Shown here: piece after piece, positions 35,538 through 44,152 of the stretch
Numbering within the stretch: the stretch's first letter is position 1
Layout of the letters: each line of letters opens with the position of its first letter
Assembly (NCBI RefSeq): GCF_023518235.1
Contig: NZ_CP090423.1
Coordinates: 1,054,001-1,118,000, forward strand
Length of the DNA stretch: 64,000 nucleotides
Source of the DNA: Stenotrophomonas maltophilia
Lineage (GTDB): Bacteria; Pseudomonadota; Gammaproteobacteria; Xanthomonadales; Xanthomonadaceae
Direction of reading: 5' to 3'
Program-made: the position numbers and the translations under genes
Notes under the pieces: model-generated
Told to the model about the DNA's origin: nothing
What the model saw: only the letters and a program-made list of their open reading frames with translations
Database searches by the model: none

Positions 35538-38195
35538 TCAACCCGCGCGGGCGAGTTCCTCAGCCAAGAAGGGGGCGGTACGGCTTCTCTTCACGCGAGC
35601 GACCTGTTTTGGAGTTCCTGCCGCCACGATCTGCCCGCCCGCATCACCGGCACCTGGACCCACGTCGATTACCCAATCCGCCTGAGCAACGGCACGCATG
35701 TCGTGCTCAATCATGACCACCGTATTGCCGGCATCAACGAGCCGCTGGAGCTGCACAAGCAGCCTATCCGCGTCCGAGGCATGGAGGCCCGTAGTGGGTT
35801 CATCCAGGACATACAGTGTCCGCCCGCGCTGGCTTCGTTGAAGCTCTGTGGCCAGCTTGATGCGCTGCGCTTCACCACCCGATAGCTCGGTAGCCGGCTG
35901 GCCCAGTCGAAGGTATCCAAGGCCAATCTCCTTCAGCAACTGAAGTGGGCGAGCGATCGCGTCCTCATCGCCAAAGAATTCACGTGCATCCTCGACAGTC
36001 ATCCGCAGAACGTCTGCAATGTTCTTACCGTTCCAAAGCACCTTCAGCGTAGCTTCGTTGTATCGCGCACCGTGGCACGTTGGGCACGGTGCATAGACGC
36101 TAGGCATAAACAGCAGCTCGACGCTCACGAACCCCTCCCCTTCGCACGTCTCACAACGTCCCTTGGCCACGTTGAAGGAGAATCGACCTGCGTCGTAACG
36201 TCGACGCCGCGCATCTGGTGTTGCGGCAAACAGCTTTCGAACATGATCGAAAAGGCCGGTGTAAGTCGCGAGATTCGATCGCGGCGTCCGTCCGATTGGC
36301 TTCTGATCAACCTGGACGAGACGCTGAATAGCATCGACATCTCCGCCGAGGTGTCCCCCTGTCGTCTCGATGACGGTTGGCCCGTCTGCTGCCCCCGTTT
36401 CCACCGCGTCGTCTTCAGGCTCGTGTCCAAGTTGAAGCATCATCAGCTCCGGCAACGCTTGGGCGACGAGGCTGGACTTGCCCGATCCCGAAATCCCGGT
36501 CACCGCGGTGAGGATGCCCAGAGGTATCTTCGCATCAATGCGCTTCAGGTTGTGACGCTGGATGCCCTGAAGTTCCAGCCAACCACTCGCTTGACGCTCT
36601 TGGCCACTAGGGGGCGGGACCTTGTCAAAGAGGTACAACGCGGTACGTGACTCGTCGATGTCACGAAGACCATCCGGCTCTCCGCTGTAGAGCACTTTGC
36701 CGCCCCGCTCTCCCGCCTCAGGCCCAACATCCACCAACCACTGGGCACGGCGCATCAGCTCCAGATCGTGCTCCACAACAAATACGGAATTACCACCGTC
36801 GCGGAGGCGGTCCAAGGCGTCATAGAGAGCCTGGCTGTCGGAGGGATGAAGACCTGCCGACGGCTCGTCCAACACGTACACCACGCCAAAGAGCAGCGAG
36901 CTCAACTGCGTGGCGAGTCTCAATCGCTGCAGCTCGCCAGCGGACAATGTCGGCGTAGCGCGATCCAAAGTTAGATAGCCAAGCCCAAGGCCACGCAACT
37001 GACTGATTCGGCTCATCACTCCACTAGCGAGGCGCTGCGCGGCCAGGCGCTTCTCCTCCGACAGCGCTGAGGTGCGGCGGACGTCAGGAGACACCGCGTG
37101 GACCGCCCGCCCACTGGCCGCCCTATCGGCGCGATCACGACGGGTGGCTTCCTTGTTCGCCTTGCCCCCGCCAGCATGAGCACTGAAGTCTCCTTGAGAA
37201 ATGGGCTCGAGCAGGGAAGCCAGTTGGTCAAGAGGCATCTGCATGAATTGACCAATGTCCACACCCGCAAATGTCACTGACAGCGACTCTGCCTTAAGGC
37301 GCTTGCCATGGCAGGTGGGACAAAGCTTACCCTCCATGTATCGCGATACGCGGCGCCTCATCAGGGCACTTTGCGTGTTAGCAAACGTGTGCAGGACATA
37401 CCTACGGGCGCCAGTGAAGGTTCCCATGTAGCTCGGCTCAGTTTTACGCTTCAGGGCCGCACGCGTCTCCGCCGGCGTGAACCCAGCATAGACCGGCACA
37501 GTGGGCGACTCCTCGGTAAACAGAATCCAATCGCGGTCTTTCTTGGGAAGGTCCTTCCAAGGCCTATCAATGTCGTAGCCCAGCGTCACCAGAATGTCGC
37601 GAAGGTTCTGCCCGTGCCATGCAGGTGGCCACGAAGCAATGGCACGCTCACGGATGCTCAGCTTTGGATCCGGCACCATGAGGGCCTCTGTCACCTCGTA
37701 CACATGGCCAAGGCCATGGCAGGTCGCGCATGCGCCCTGGGGAGTATTGGGTGAGAAGTCCTCGGCATAAAGCATAGGCTGATCAGCCGGATATGCTCCC
37801 GCGCGGGAATACATCATACGAATGAGGCTGGATAGCGTGGTGACGCTACCCACCGAAGATCGCGCATTGCTGGCACCACGCTGCTGCTGCAGCGCTACTG
37901 CCGGCGGGAGTCCATCGATGGAGTCAACATCAGGGACGCCTGCCTGATCGATTAGGCGTCGAGCATAGGGAGCAACGGACTCAAAGTACCTCCTTTGAGC
38001 TTCCGCATAGATTGTCCCGAATGCAAGAGATGACTTCCCGGAACCGGATACACCGGAAAAGACGACCAGTGCGTTGCGAGGAATTGAGACATCAACGTCT
38101 CTAAGGTTGTTCTCACGCGCACCGCGCACCTCTACAAGGCCGCTTGCTGCGACACTGCAGGAAGCTTCACCGAATGTGGCGTTTGGCATGTGCAT
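35538..38195 (-). CDS. uvrA2: Class II UvrA paralogue without the UvrB-binding domain
   Basis: An ~885-aa double-ABC UvrA. The first Walker A is FSGVSGSGKSSLAFG, the second is AVTGISGSGKSSLV, with signatures LSAGELQRLRLA and LSGGEAQRIKLA, and Walker B segments VYVLDEPSAGLHP and LYVLDEPTTGLHA. Zn modules are CATCHGLG, CPTCHGK, CETCEGEG and CPTCHGARY. Between RMMYSRAGAYP and the first zinc module only ~25 residues are present, so the UvrB-interaction domain of canonical UvrA is missing; this defines class II. It binds damaged DNA and may recruit repair differently. The start is uncertain: ATG 38195 is preferred, and GTG 38234 overlaps the rarA stop. Last gene of the fghA-rarA operon. Confidence 0.9.
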   Translation of the reverse strand: MHMPNATFGEASCSVAASGLVEVRGARENNLRDVDVSIPRNALVVFSGVSGSGKSSLAFGTIYAEAQRRYFESVAPYARRLIDQAGVPDVDSIDGLPPAVALQQQRGASNARSSVGSVTTLSSLIRMMYSRAGAYPADQPMLYAEDFSPNTPQGACATCHGLGHVYEVTEALMVPDPKLSIRERAIASWPPAWHGQNLRDILVTLGYDIDRPWKDLPKKDRDWILFTEESPTVPVYAGFTPAETRAALKRKTEPSYMGTFTGARRYVLHTFANTQSALMRRRVSRYMEGKLCPTCHGKRLKAESLSVTFAGVDIGQFMQMPLDQLASLLEPISQGDFSAHAGGGKANKEATRRDRADRAASGRAVHAVSPDVRRTSALSEEKRLAAQRLASGVMSRISQLRGLGLGYLTLDRATPTLSAGELQRLRLATQLSSLLFGVVYVLDEPSAGLHPSDSQALYDALDRLRDGGNSVFVVEHDLELMRRAQWLVDVGPEAGERGGKVLYSGEPDGLRDIDESRTALYLFDKVPPPSGQERQASGWLELQGIQRHNLKRIDAKIPLGILTAVTGISGSGKSSLVAQALPELMMLQLGHEPEDDAVETGAADGPTVIETTGGHLGGDVDAIQRLVQVDQKPIGRTPRSNLATYTGLFDHVRKLFAATPDARRRRYDAGRFSFNVAKGRCETCEGEGFVSVELLFMPSVYAPCPTCHGARYNEATLKVLWNGKNIADVLRMTVEDAREFFGDEDAIARPLQLLKEIGLGYLRLGQPATELSGGEAQRIKLATELQRSQRGRTLYVLDEPTTGLHASDADRLLVQLQRLVDAGNTVVMIEHDMRAVAQADWVIDVGPGAGDAGGQIVAAGTPKQVARVKRSRTAPFLAEELARAG

Positions 38196-38230
38196 GTCTC
38201 TGTAGGTTGTAGACGTTAAGTTCAGCTGGA

Positions 38231-39559
38231 TCACTGGCCCGAAGAGGGATCGGCTTCGGTTTGCGATGCCTCTTCATCCAAGGCTCGCTGCCATGCCTGT
38301 CTCTCAGCCAAGGCGCGCTCAGCTCCCCGATCAGTGGGCCGATACCAGTTCGGCCTCTCCACACCCTCCGGCAGGTACGTCTGTCCAGCTGCGTAGCCGT
38401 CTGGCTCATGATGCGCGTAGCGATATGCTTGTCGATACCCCATCTGCCTCATAAGCTTCGCTGGAGCATTCCGAAGATGCATGGGAACTGGTAATGATCC
38501 GTGCTCCTTGACGAAGGCCCTTGCTAGATCCCAAGCCGCATAGGACGCATTCGACTTGGGGGAGAGCGCCAGATAGGTCGCAGCCTGGGCCAAGACAATT
38601 TCACCTTCAGGAGAGCCAAGTCGCTCATACGCCTGCGCAGCGTGGATGGCCAAGTGCAGAGCGCCCGGATCAGCATTTCCGATATCTTCGCTTGCCATAA
38701 CAATCATTCGACGTGTGACCTGGCTCACGTCCCCGCCCCCATCCAGAATGCGCGCTAGCCAGTAGAGGGAGGCGTCGGGATCAGAGCCACGCAGTGATTT
38801 GTGAAACGCGGAGAGCTGCCAATAGAACTCGTCCCCGCCCTTATCGAATCGACGCAGTGACGGGCTGGTGGAGCGCTTGGCAAACTCAAGATCCACCTCT
38901 TCCACCCGCTTCTCAGAGGCCGCAGTTGAGACCTGCTCGAGAAGATTCAGGAATCTGCGGCCATCACCATCAGCGAAGCCCTTCAGCAGCTGCAATGCGG
39001 GATCGGAGAGGTCAACGCCTCGCAAGTGAGGTCTGGCGCGTTCGTAGAGCTTCTCAAGATCTGCGTCAGACAGAGGCTCAAGTGTGTACACCTGCGCGCG
39101 CGAAAGCAGCGCCGAGTTAACGGCCAGTCCTGGATGCTCTGTGGTGCCGCCCACCAGCGTGAGTAGCCCTGATTCAACGTGAGGTAGCAGCGCATCCTGC
39201 TGGGCCTTGTTGAACCGGTGAATTTCGTCGACGAAAAGTACCGTGGAGCGACCGCGGACGTCGAGTTCGGCCCGCGCATCATCAATGGCCTGCCTGATGT
39301 CCTTTACCCCGGCGAGTACGGCGGAGATCGCAATGAAGTGACTGTCAGTCACCATCGCTGCGAGGCGCCCCAGGGTGGTCTTACCGACGCCCGGGGGCCC
39401 CCACATGATGAAGGAGTGCAGACTTCTTGCTTCAAAGGCAAGACGCAAAGGCTTCCCCGGCCCCAGCAGGTGTTGCTGCCCAACGAACTCGTCGAGAGAC
39501 TTCGGTCGTAGCAGTTCGGCCAGTGGTGCCCTTGGTTTCGCTGTGAATAGATCTGCCAA
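38231..39559 (-). CDS. rarA: Replication-associated recombination protein RarA/MgsA
   Basis: A 442-aa AAA+ ATPase of the RarA/MgsA/WHIP group, related to clamp loaders. Walker A is WGPPGVGKTTL, Walker B is VLFVDEIHRFNKAQQDALLPH, and sensor and lid regions are followed by the tetramerisation C-terminus (LDGGGDVSQVTRRMIVMASEDIG). It acts at stalled forks. The start is TTG at 39559 with AGGAG 7 nt upstream. Its stop overlaps a possible GTG start of uvrA2. Being in an operon with fghA, it probably helps forks meet formaldehyde-induced DNA-protein crosslinks. It is likely a second copy besides a housekeeping rarA. Confidence 0.93.
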   Translation of the reverse strand: MADLFTAKPRAPLAELLRPKSLDEFVGQQHLLGPGKPLRLAFEARSLHSFIMWGPPGVGKTTLGRLAAMVTDSHFIAISAVLAGVKDIRQAIDDARAELDVRGRSTVLFVDEIHRFNKAQQDALLPHVESGLLTLVGGTTEHPGLAVNSALLSRAQVYTLEPLSDADLEKLYERARPHLRGVDLSDPALQLLKGFADGDGRRFLNLLEQVSTAASEKRVEEVDLEFAKRSTSPSLRRFDKGGDEFYWQLSAFHKSLRGSDPDASLYWLARILDGGGDVSQVTRRMIVMASEDIGNADPGALHLAIHAAQAYERLGSPEGEIVLAQAATYLALSPKSNASYAAWDLARAFVKEHGSLPVPMHLRNAPAKLMRQMGYRQAYRYAHHEPDGYAAGQTYLPEGVERPNWYRPTDRGAERALAERQAWQRALDEEASQTEADPSSGQ

Positions 39560-39613
39560 GGTGTTCTCCTTCGGGAAGTCAGTTGCGAGTGTGCATTCAG
39601 AGCGTCTTGGCCC

Positions 39614-40918
39614 CTATTTCAGCTTCCCATCCAATGAGCCGCTTGTGGCATTGCTTGCTTTTTCACGGAGGATGATGCGAGCCCCTCTGTATCCAACGCT
39701 GTGATTCCATACCCAGCTCATTGCGACGCTCAGGCGATTTCGCACTCCGATAAGGAAGTAGATGTGAGCGAGCTTCCAGATCCACCATGCGATTCCTCCG
39801 CTCAGCTTTAGCTTCCCCATATCGATTACTGCAAGGCTGCGTCCAATCGTGGCGAGGTTGCCCTGGTGCCGGTACTTGAATGCAGCGGTCCTCCGCGCCC
39901 CTGTTATCAGCCCTTCAATCTGGCCCGCGACGTACTTGCCTTGCTGCTTGGCCGCCGGCGCGATTCCAGGAACGGTCTTTCCGTCCGCAGTGGCTGATGA
40001 AGCAGTGTCCCCGATCACGAAAATGTTGGGGGAACCAGGCACCGTTAGATCAGGGCCGACGATTGCGCGCCCCGCCCGATCTGATTCGGTGTCGAGCCAA
40101 CGTGCGGCTGGAGACGCCTGAACTCCCGCTGCCCAGACGATTGTGGATGCCGCCAGCTTCTTGCCATTGAGCATCACCCCATCAGAGGCGCACTCGGTGA
40201 CAGGGGCCCCCAACAAAACGGATACCCCAAGCTTCTCGAGGGCGCGCCTCGTGTACTCGGAGAGCTTTTCAGGAAAGACGGGGAGCAGCCGCGGACCCGC
40301 CTCAATGAGAAATACCCGGGTTTTGCTGGGATCAACTGACCGAAAGTCATCCTGCAGCGTGCCACGCGCCAGCTCCGCGATGGTTCCGGCAAGCTCGACA
40401 CCTGTAGGCCCACCACCAATGATCACAAAGGTTTGAAGGGCCTCTCGAACCTCGGGATCATTGCAGAGCTCCGCTTGCTCGAACGCGCTCAAGATCCTGC
40501 CTCGAATGGTTGTTGCATCCTCCAGGCTCTTCAGGCCTGGAGCGTACTTCGACCATTCGTCATGCCCAAAGTAGGCATGTGTTGCTCCCGTAGCGAGCAC
40601 AAGGGTGTCGTAAGGGTATCGAGTGCCGTCCTGAAGGATCACTTGGCGGGCAGCTTTATCCACACCCTCGACCTCCGCCATGAGGGTTCTGACCTCCGGG
40701 CGGTCACGGAACAGATAGCGGATCGGCCATGCGATCTCCGACGGTGACAGTGACGCACCAGCCACCTGGTAGAGCAGCGGCTGGAACAAGTGATAGTTCC
40801 GCCGGTCAATGATTGTTACATCGACATCCACTCCTTCAAGGTGCGTGGCGGCCTCCAGTCCGCCGAAGCCCGCCCCAACGATCACAACTTGATGACGATT
40901 TCTGGAGGTCTTGATCAC
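39614..40918 (-). CDS. NDH-2-like NAD(P)/FAD-dependent oxidoreductase (second copy)
   Basis: A 434-aa type II NADH dehydrogenase-like enzyme with VVIVGAGFGGLEAA (FAD), FVIIGGGPTGVELAGTIAEL (NADH), NIFVIGDTAS and a hydrophobic C-terminal membrane-contact part (WWIWKLAHIYFLIGVRNRL). The start is GTG at 40918 with AGGAG 7 nt upstream. It sits 15 bp after fghA and before rarA. It is only distantly similar to the copy at 31116-32405. It probably returns NADH electrons to quinone during formaldehyde oxidation. Confidence 0.88.
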   Translation of the reverse strand: MIKTSRNRHQVVIVGAGFGGLEAATHLEGVDVDVTIIDRRNYHLFQPLLYQVAGASLSPSEIAWPIRYLFRDRPEVRTLMAEVEGVDKAARQVILQDGTRYPYDTLVLATGATHAYFGHDEWSKYAPGLKSLEDATTIRGRILSAFEQAELCNDPEVREALQTFVIIGGGPTGVELAGTIAELARGTLQDDFRSVDPSKTRVFLIEAGPRLLPVFPEKLSEYTRRALEKLGVSVLLGAPVTECASDGVMLNGKKLAASTIVWAAGVQASPAARWLDTESDRAGRAIVGPDLTVPGSPNIFVIGDTASSATADGKTVPGIAPAAKQQGKYVAGQIEGLITGARRTAAFKYRHQGNLATIGRSLAVIDMGKLKLSGGIAWWIWKLAHIYFLIGVRNRLSVAMSWVWNHSVGYRGARIILREKASNATSGSLDGKLK

Positions 40919-40933
40919 GGCAGCACTCCTTGG

Positions 40934-41764
40934 TTAGGTGTTCAGCGCCGATGCGTGGTGCTTGAGATGATCGGCAATGAAGCTGGAGATGAAGTAGTAG
41001 CTATGGTCGTAACCATCGCGAAGGTTCAGCGAAAGCGGATGATTCACCTTGGCGCATGCATCTTGAAGCAGTTCGGAGCGGAGCTGATTCTGCAAGAAAT
41101 CATCGCTGAGCCCTTGATCCACGAGCAGGGGCAGGCGCTCCTTTGCATCTGCAATCAGCTCCACGGCGTCATACTGCCGCCACTGCTCCTGATCTCCCCC
41201 CAAGTAGGCCGAAAACGCCTTCTGGCCCCAAGGAGCCTGGGTGGGTGCCACGATCGGAGAGAAGGCGGATACGCTGCGATAGCGACCTGGATTTCGCAAA
41301 GCGATGACCAAGGCACCGTGGCCGCCCATTGAGTGGCCGCTAATTGAGCGAGCCTGGCTAACAGGGAAGTTCTTCTCAACGAGAGCAGGCAGCTCACTTA
41401 CAACGTAGTCATACATGCGGTAGTGGTCGGACCACGGTGCCTCGGTGGCATTGACGTAGAACCCCGCACCTTGGCCGAGATCGTAAGCTGGATCATCCGC
41501 GACGGACTCTCCGCGCGGACTTGTATCCGGAGCAACGATGGCAATGCCATGCTCAGCAGCGAGCTGCTGCACTGCAGACTTGGTGATGAAGTTCTGCTCT
41601 GTGCACGTCAGGCCAGAGAGCCAGTAGAGAACAGGTACCGGGCCGCTGGACGCCTGCGGAGGGAGATAGACTCCAAACTTCATGGTGCAACCAAGGCTGG
41701 ATGATTCATGCTGGTAGACGTCCTGCCATCCACCGAAGCTTGCGTGACGCTCAATGCGTTCCAT
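40934..41764 (-). CDS. fghA: S-formylglutathione hydrolase
   Basis: A 276-aa esterase-D family hydrolase with catalytic triad Ser145 (SGHSMGGHG), Asp216 (LLVDQG) and His254 (DGYDHSYYF). The family signature WLSGLTCTEQNF is intact. It hydrolyses S-formylglutathione to formate and glutathione, the step after AdhC. AGAGGAAAG precedes the ATG. It lies between the DUF3422 gene (68 bp) and the NDH-2-like gene (15 bp) in a five-gene minus-strand operon. Confidence 0.96.
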   Translation of the reverse strand: MERIERHASFGGWQDVYQHESSSLGCTMKFGVYLPPQASSGPVPVLYWLSGLTCTEQNFITKSAVQQLAAEHGIAIVAPDTSPRGESVADDPAYDLGQGAGFYVNATEAPWSDHYRMYDYVVSELPALVEKNFPVSQARSISGHSMGGHGALVIALRNPGRYRSVSAFSPIVAPTQAPWGQKAFSAYLGGDQEQWRQYDAVELIADAKERLPLLVDQGLSDDFLQNQLRSELLQDACAKVNHPLSLNLRDGYDHSYYFISSFIADHLKHHASALNT

Positions 41765-41832
41765 TGTTCTTTCCTCTGAGTTGAATTTGATAGGCCATCT
41801 ATCGCGAATCGAATGTGGCCTTAAGCGAGGCT

Positions 41833-43161
41833 TTAGGCCTTGTCCTCGACTGCCGAGTCACCGTGTGCATGCCTGATCCTTCGGACAATCCACCAAATCA
41901 GCAGCAATACAGCGGGAACCAAGATCGCAGTGACGGTTGCTGCGATGTCATGCGTCCCAGGCAAACCCTTGAGCAGGTATGCGAGAAGACTCACGACGTA
42001 GTACGAGATGGCGGCCACCGACAAACCTTCCACCGTCTGCTGCAGGCGCAGCTGAACCTTCGCCCGTTCATTCATGGACGCCAGTAGGTCGCGGTTCTGC
42101 CGCTCGAGCTCAACATCAATCCACGACCGGAGGAGCGAGATCGAGCGCGTCAACTTGTCTGAGAGCTTCCCCTGTCGCTCCTTCACTGACTGGCAAGTTC
42201 GCATGGCCGGTGCAATCCTTCGATACAAGAAGTCCGCCCAGGTGCTATAGCCGGCAACTTGATCCTCCGCCAACGCATCCAGTCGCTCTTCAACAATTTC
42301 GTAGTAAGCCCGACTTGCACCAAACCTATAGAGATTTGCCGCGGCGTCCGCCTCCAACTCTGCAGCCAGGCTGGTCAAATCCGAGAGGAGCACGTCACTG
42401 TCACGACGTCCGCCGGAGGCCCTGCGCATCTCTTCAGTAATTGCAGCCAGACGCGCCTCCATGCGACGAAGATTCGACGTCATGGAACGAGTCAGCGGTA
42501 GCGCTAGGAGGGCAAGCGTTCGGTATGTCTCGACCTCGAGCAGTCGTTGCGCCAGCGCTCCTGCCCGCGCCGGAGTCAGGTCGCGATCAAGGATGAGCAT
42601 GTGGGTTAGCCCTTCCTCGTCTTGACGGAAGTCGGTCACAATGGCCGCGGCACCGTTCTCAACCAGCGAGTAGCAGCGGCTGACGGGATCAAAGCAATCT
42701 ATTTCCTTCTCCGCCTCCGCGGTCCAAGGCAAAAGCCTGACGCTAACAGCCGAGATCACGGGTCCTGGCGGCTTGAATCCCTGTCTAAACGGGTTGTCCC
42801 CACAAGGCTCACCTGTTTCTGAGCTCAGTGGTGCGCTCCAGAGGTAGGAAGAGAACTCAGTGTGCTTCTCGCAGTGCAGATCACCCTCATTCCACGTAAG
42901 CGCGTGATGAGGTGTGGTGTGATCCTCGACTGCAGCCCCCATACGACCTGAAAGATCGTCGATCGCGGCACGATCTCGACTCATGTCCCCTTCTGTCATG
43001 AAGGAGAGCTGGAGAAGGCTTCGCGGAGACTGGGTGAGAAGGTGCGGTCGCGCATGGACTTCCTCAACGGCGGCGCGGCGGTCCGCGTGCGCCGGCATCC
43101 CATATACGTAGCCTTCTGCTGGCGTGCCTGCAGCTTGGCTCAGGCCGGATGGGTCATTCAT
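41833..43161 (-). CDS. DUF3422 membrane-anchored protein
   Basis: A ~442-aa DUF3422 protein. The N-terminal domain has family motifs (EEVHARPHLL, HTEFSSYLW), a middle coiled coil spans about residues 225-370, and two C-terminal membrane helices follow (AISYYVVSLLAYLLKG; ILVPAVLLLIWWIV). Molecular function is unknown. The ATG at 43161 (MNDPSGLS) is preferred over 43173. It leads the operon DUF3422-fghA-NDH2-rarA-uvrA2, which places it in formaldehyde stress. Confidence 0.85.
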   Translation of the reverse strand: MNDPSGLSQAAGTPAEGYVYGMPAHADRRAAVEEVHARPHLLTQSPRSLLQLSFMTEGDMSRDRAAIDDLSGRMGAAVEDHTTPHHALTWNEGDLHCEKHTEFSSYLWSAPLSSETGEPCGDNPFRQGFKPPGPVISAVSVRLLPWTAEAEKEIDCFDPVSRCYSLVENGAAAIVTDFRQDEEGLTHMLILDRDLTPARAGALAQRLLEVETYRTLALLALPLTRSMTSNLRRMEARLAAITEEMRRASGGRRDSDVLLSDLTSLAAELEADAAANLYRFGASRAYYEIVEERLDALAEDQVAGYSTWADFLYRRIAPAMRTCQSVKERQGKLSDKLTRSISLLRSWIDVELERQNRDLLASMNERAKVQLRLQQTVEGLSVAAISYYVVSLLAYLLKGLPGTHDIAATVTAILVPAVLLLIWWIVRRIRHAHGDSAVEDKA

Positions 43162-43173
43162 ACATAGCCTCAA

Positions 43174-43664
43174 GAATGGATGATCTTCTAAACACCGCTC
43201 ACGGGAGGTCTATCACTTGCTTGTGCGATAGCTCAGCGAAAGGTCGTGTGGTGGAGCCGGCTCTGGTGTAGGGCGGTAGTGGGAACCACAACAAGCTGGG
43301 AGGACAGCACCGCATAGATCGCAGGCCCTTGCTCTCCCACCTTCCAGCCAGGCGCGGACCGCATGGGAGTCGCAACGAGGCTGGAAGCTCACTTCAAAGG
43401 GCCTCCCATGACTCAGTCAGATGCCGAAGGCAACGATGCCGACAGAGATTGCCCGCTCCAAGAAATACAGACAGGCGCAACTCGACTGACATCATCCAGC
43501 ATGCCTTGGAGCCTCCTGGAAAGGCCTCAACGTCCTAGTCGTGACGCCCTAACCCACGAAGGGGTTAGGAATGGCGGGTTCTACTTGGAAATGAAGTAGT
43601 TCGGACACCCATAGATTGCCTCCTCTACTTAGTACTAGCGCCATCAAGCAATGTCGCGAACTGA
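43174..43664. other. Gap between DUF3422 operon and frmR
   Basis: About 490 bp with no supported gene. It contains a hairpin at 43548-43569 (CCTAACCC/GGGTTAGG, 6-nt loop) downstream of frmR. It should carry the promoter of the DUF3422 operon near its left end. No second copy of the frmR operator was seen. A plus frame at 43363-43599 has no recognised relatives. Confidence 0.45.
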
Positions 43665-43940
43665 CTAACGGAGATAGGAGCGGACAATAGAGATGGTCTC
43701 GTCAATCGACTTCCTTTGAGAGTCGGTGTGGGTGTCGCTATGCGGGAACTCTTCACGCAGATAGCTCTCCAGAACCGTCGCCATCAAACCATTGACCGCC
43801 CCGCGCACAGCAGCAAGCTGCTGAAGTACTGCAGCACATTCCGCCCCGCTCTCCAGAGCCTGCTCCAATGCAGCCACCTGTCCGCTGATCCGACGTACGC
43901 GGGTAAGGGCCTGCTTTTTCTCCCGAGGGCTGTGAGGCAT
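43665..43940 (-). CDS. frmR: FrmR-type formaldehyde-sensing repressor
   Basis: A 91-aa DUF156 (CsoR/RcnR/FrmR) repressor starting MPHSPREKKQALTRVRRISG. Pro2, His3 and Cys35 (GAECAAVLQQ) are present. In E. coli FrmR, Pro2 and Cys35 are crosslinked by formaldehyde, which releases DNA, so the residues predict a formaldehyde sensor rather than a metal sensor. The ATG at 43940 gives the essential Pro2; a longer frame to 43997 would run through the operator. An inverted-repeat operator with a C/G tract lies 32-53 bp upstream. Confidence 0.92.
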   Translation of the reverse strand: MPHSPREKKQALTRVRRISGQVAALEQALESGAECAAVLQQLAAVRGAVNGLMATVLESYLREEFPHSDTHTDSQRKSIDETISIVRSYLR

Positions 43941-43971
43941 TGCGCACCTGTCCGTATCACATGAGGGAACG

Positions 43972-43993
43972 ATACTATACTCCCCGATAGTAT
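43972..43993. promoter_or_regulatory. FrmR-type operator
   Basis: A perfect 7-bp inverted repeat, ATACTAT (43972-43978) and ATAGTAT (43987-43993), flanks ACTCCCCG, an AT-rich repeat around a C tract as seen at CsoR/RcnR/FrmR operators. It lies just upstream of frmR and implies autorepression. Confidence 0.78.
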
Positions 43994-44104
43994 GCAAGCT
44001 AGCAATCTGCGAGGGTCTTTAACTCCGTCAACTGAGTCTGCGCCTGATTTCGAGCCGCCGCCAGAGGCCAGTGACAGACCCCTCCCGCCCCACCCCCACA
44101 CCAC

Positions 44105-44133
44105 AAAAGGCGGGCTCCTGTAGGAGCCACGCC
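44105..44133 (-). terminator. Rho-independent terminator after uvrB
   Basis: On the minus strand GGCGTGGCTCC and GGAGCCCGCC form a stem around TACA, followed by TTTTG. A second hairpin (44136-44153, ACCACTC/GAGTGGT) overlaps the uvrB stop. Together they separate uvrB from frmR. Confidence 0.7.
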
Positions 44134-44152
44134 CCACCACTCGAAAGAGTGG

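Noticed and set aside
43363..43599. 78-codon plus-strand frame upstream of DUF3422
   Set aside because: No recognisable domain; the region is better explained as promoter and terminator DNA.
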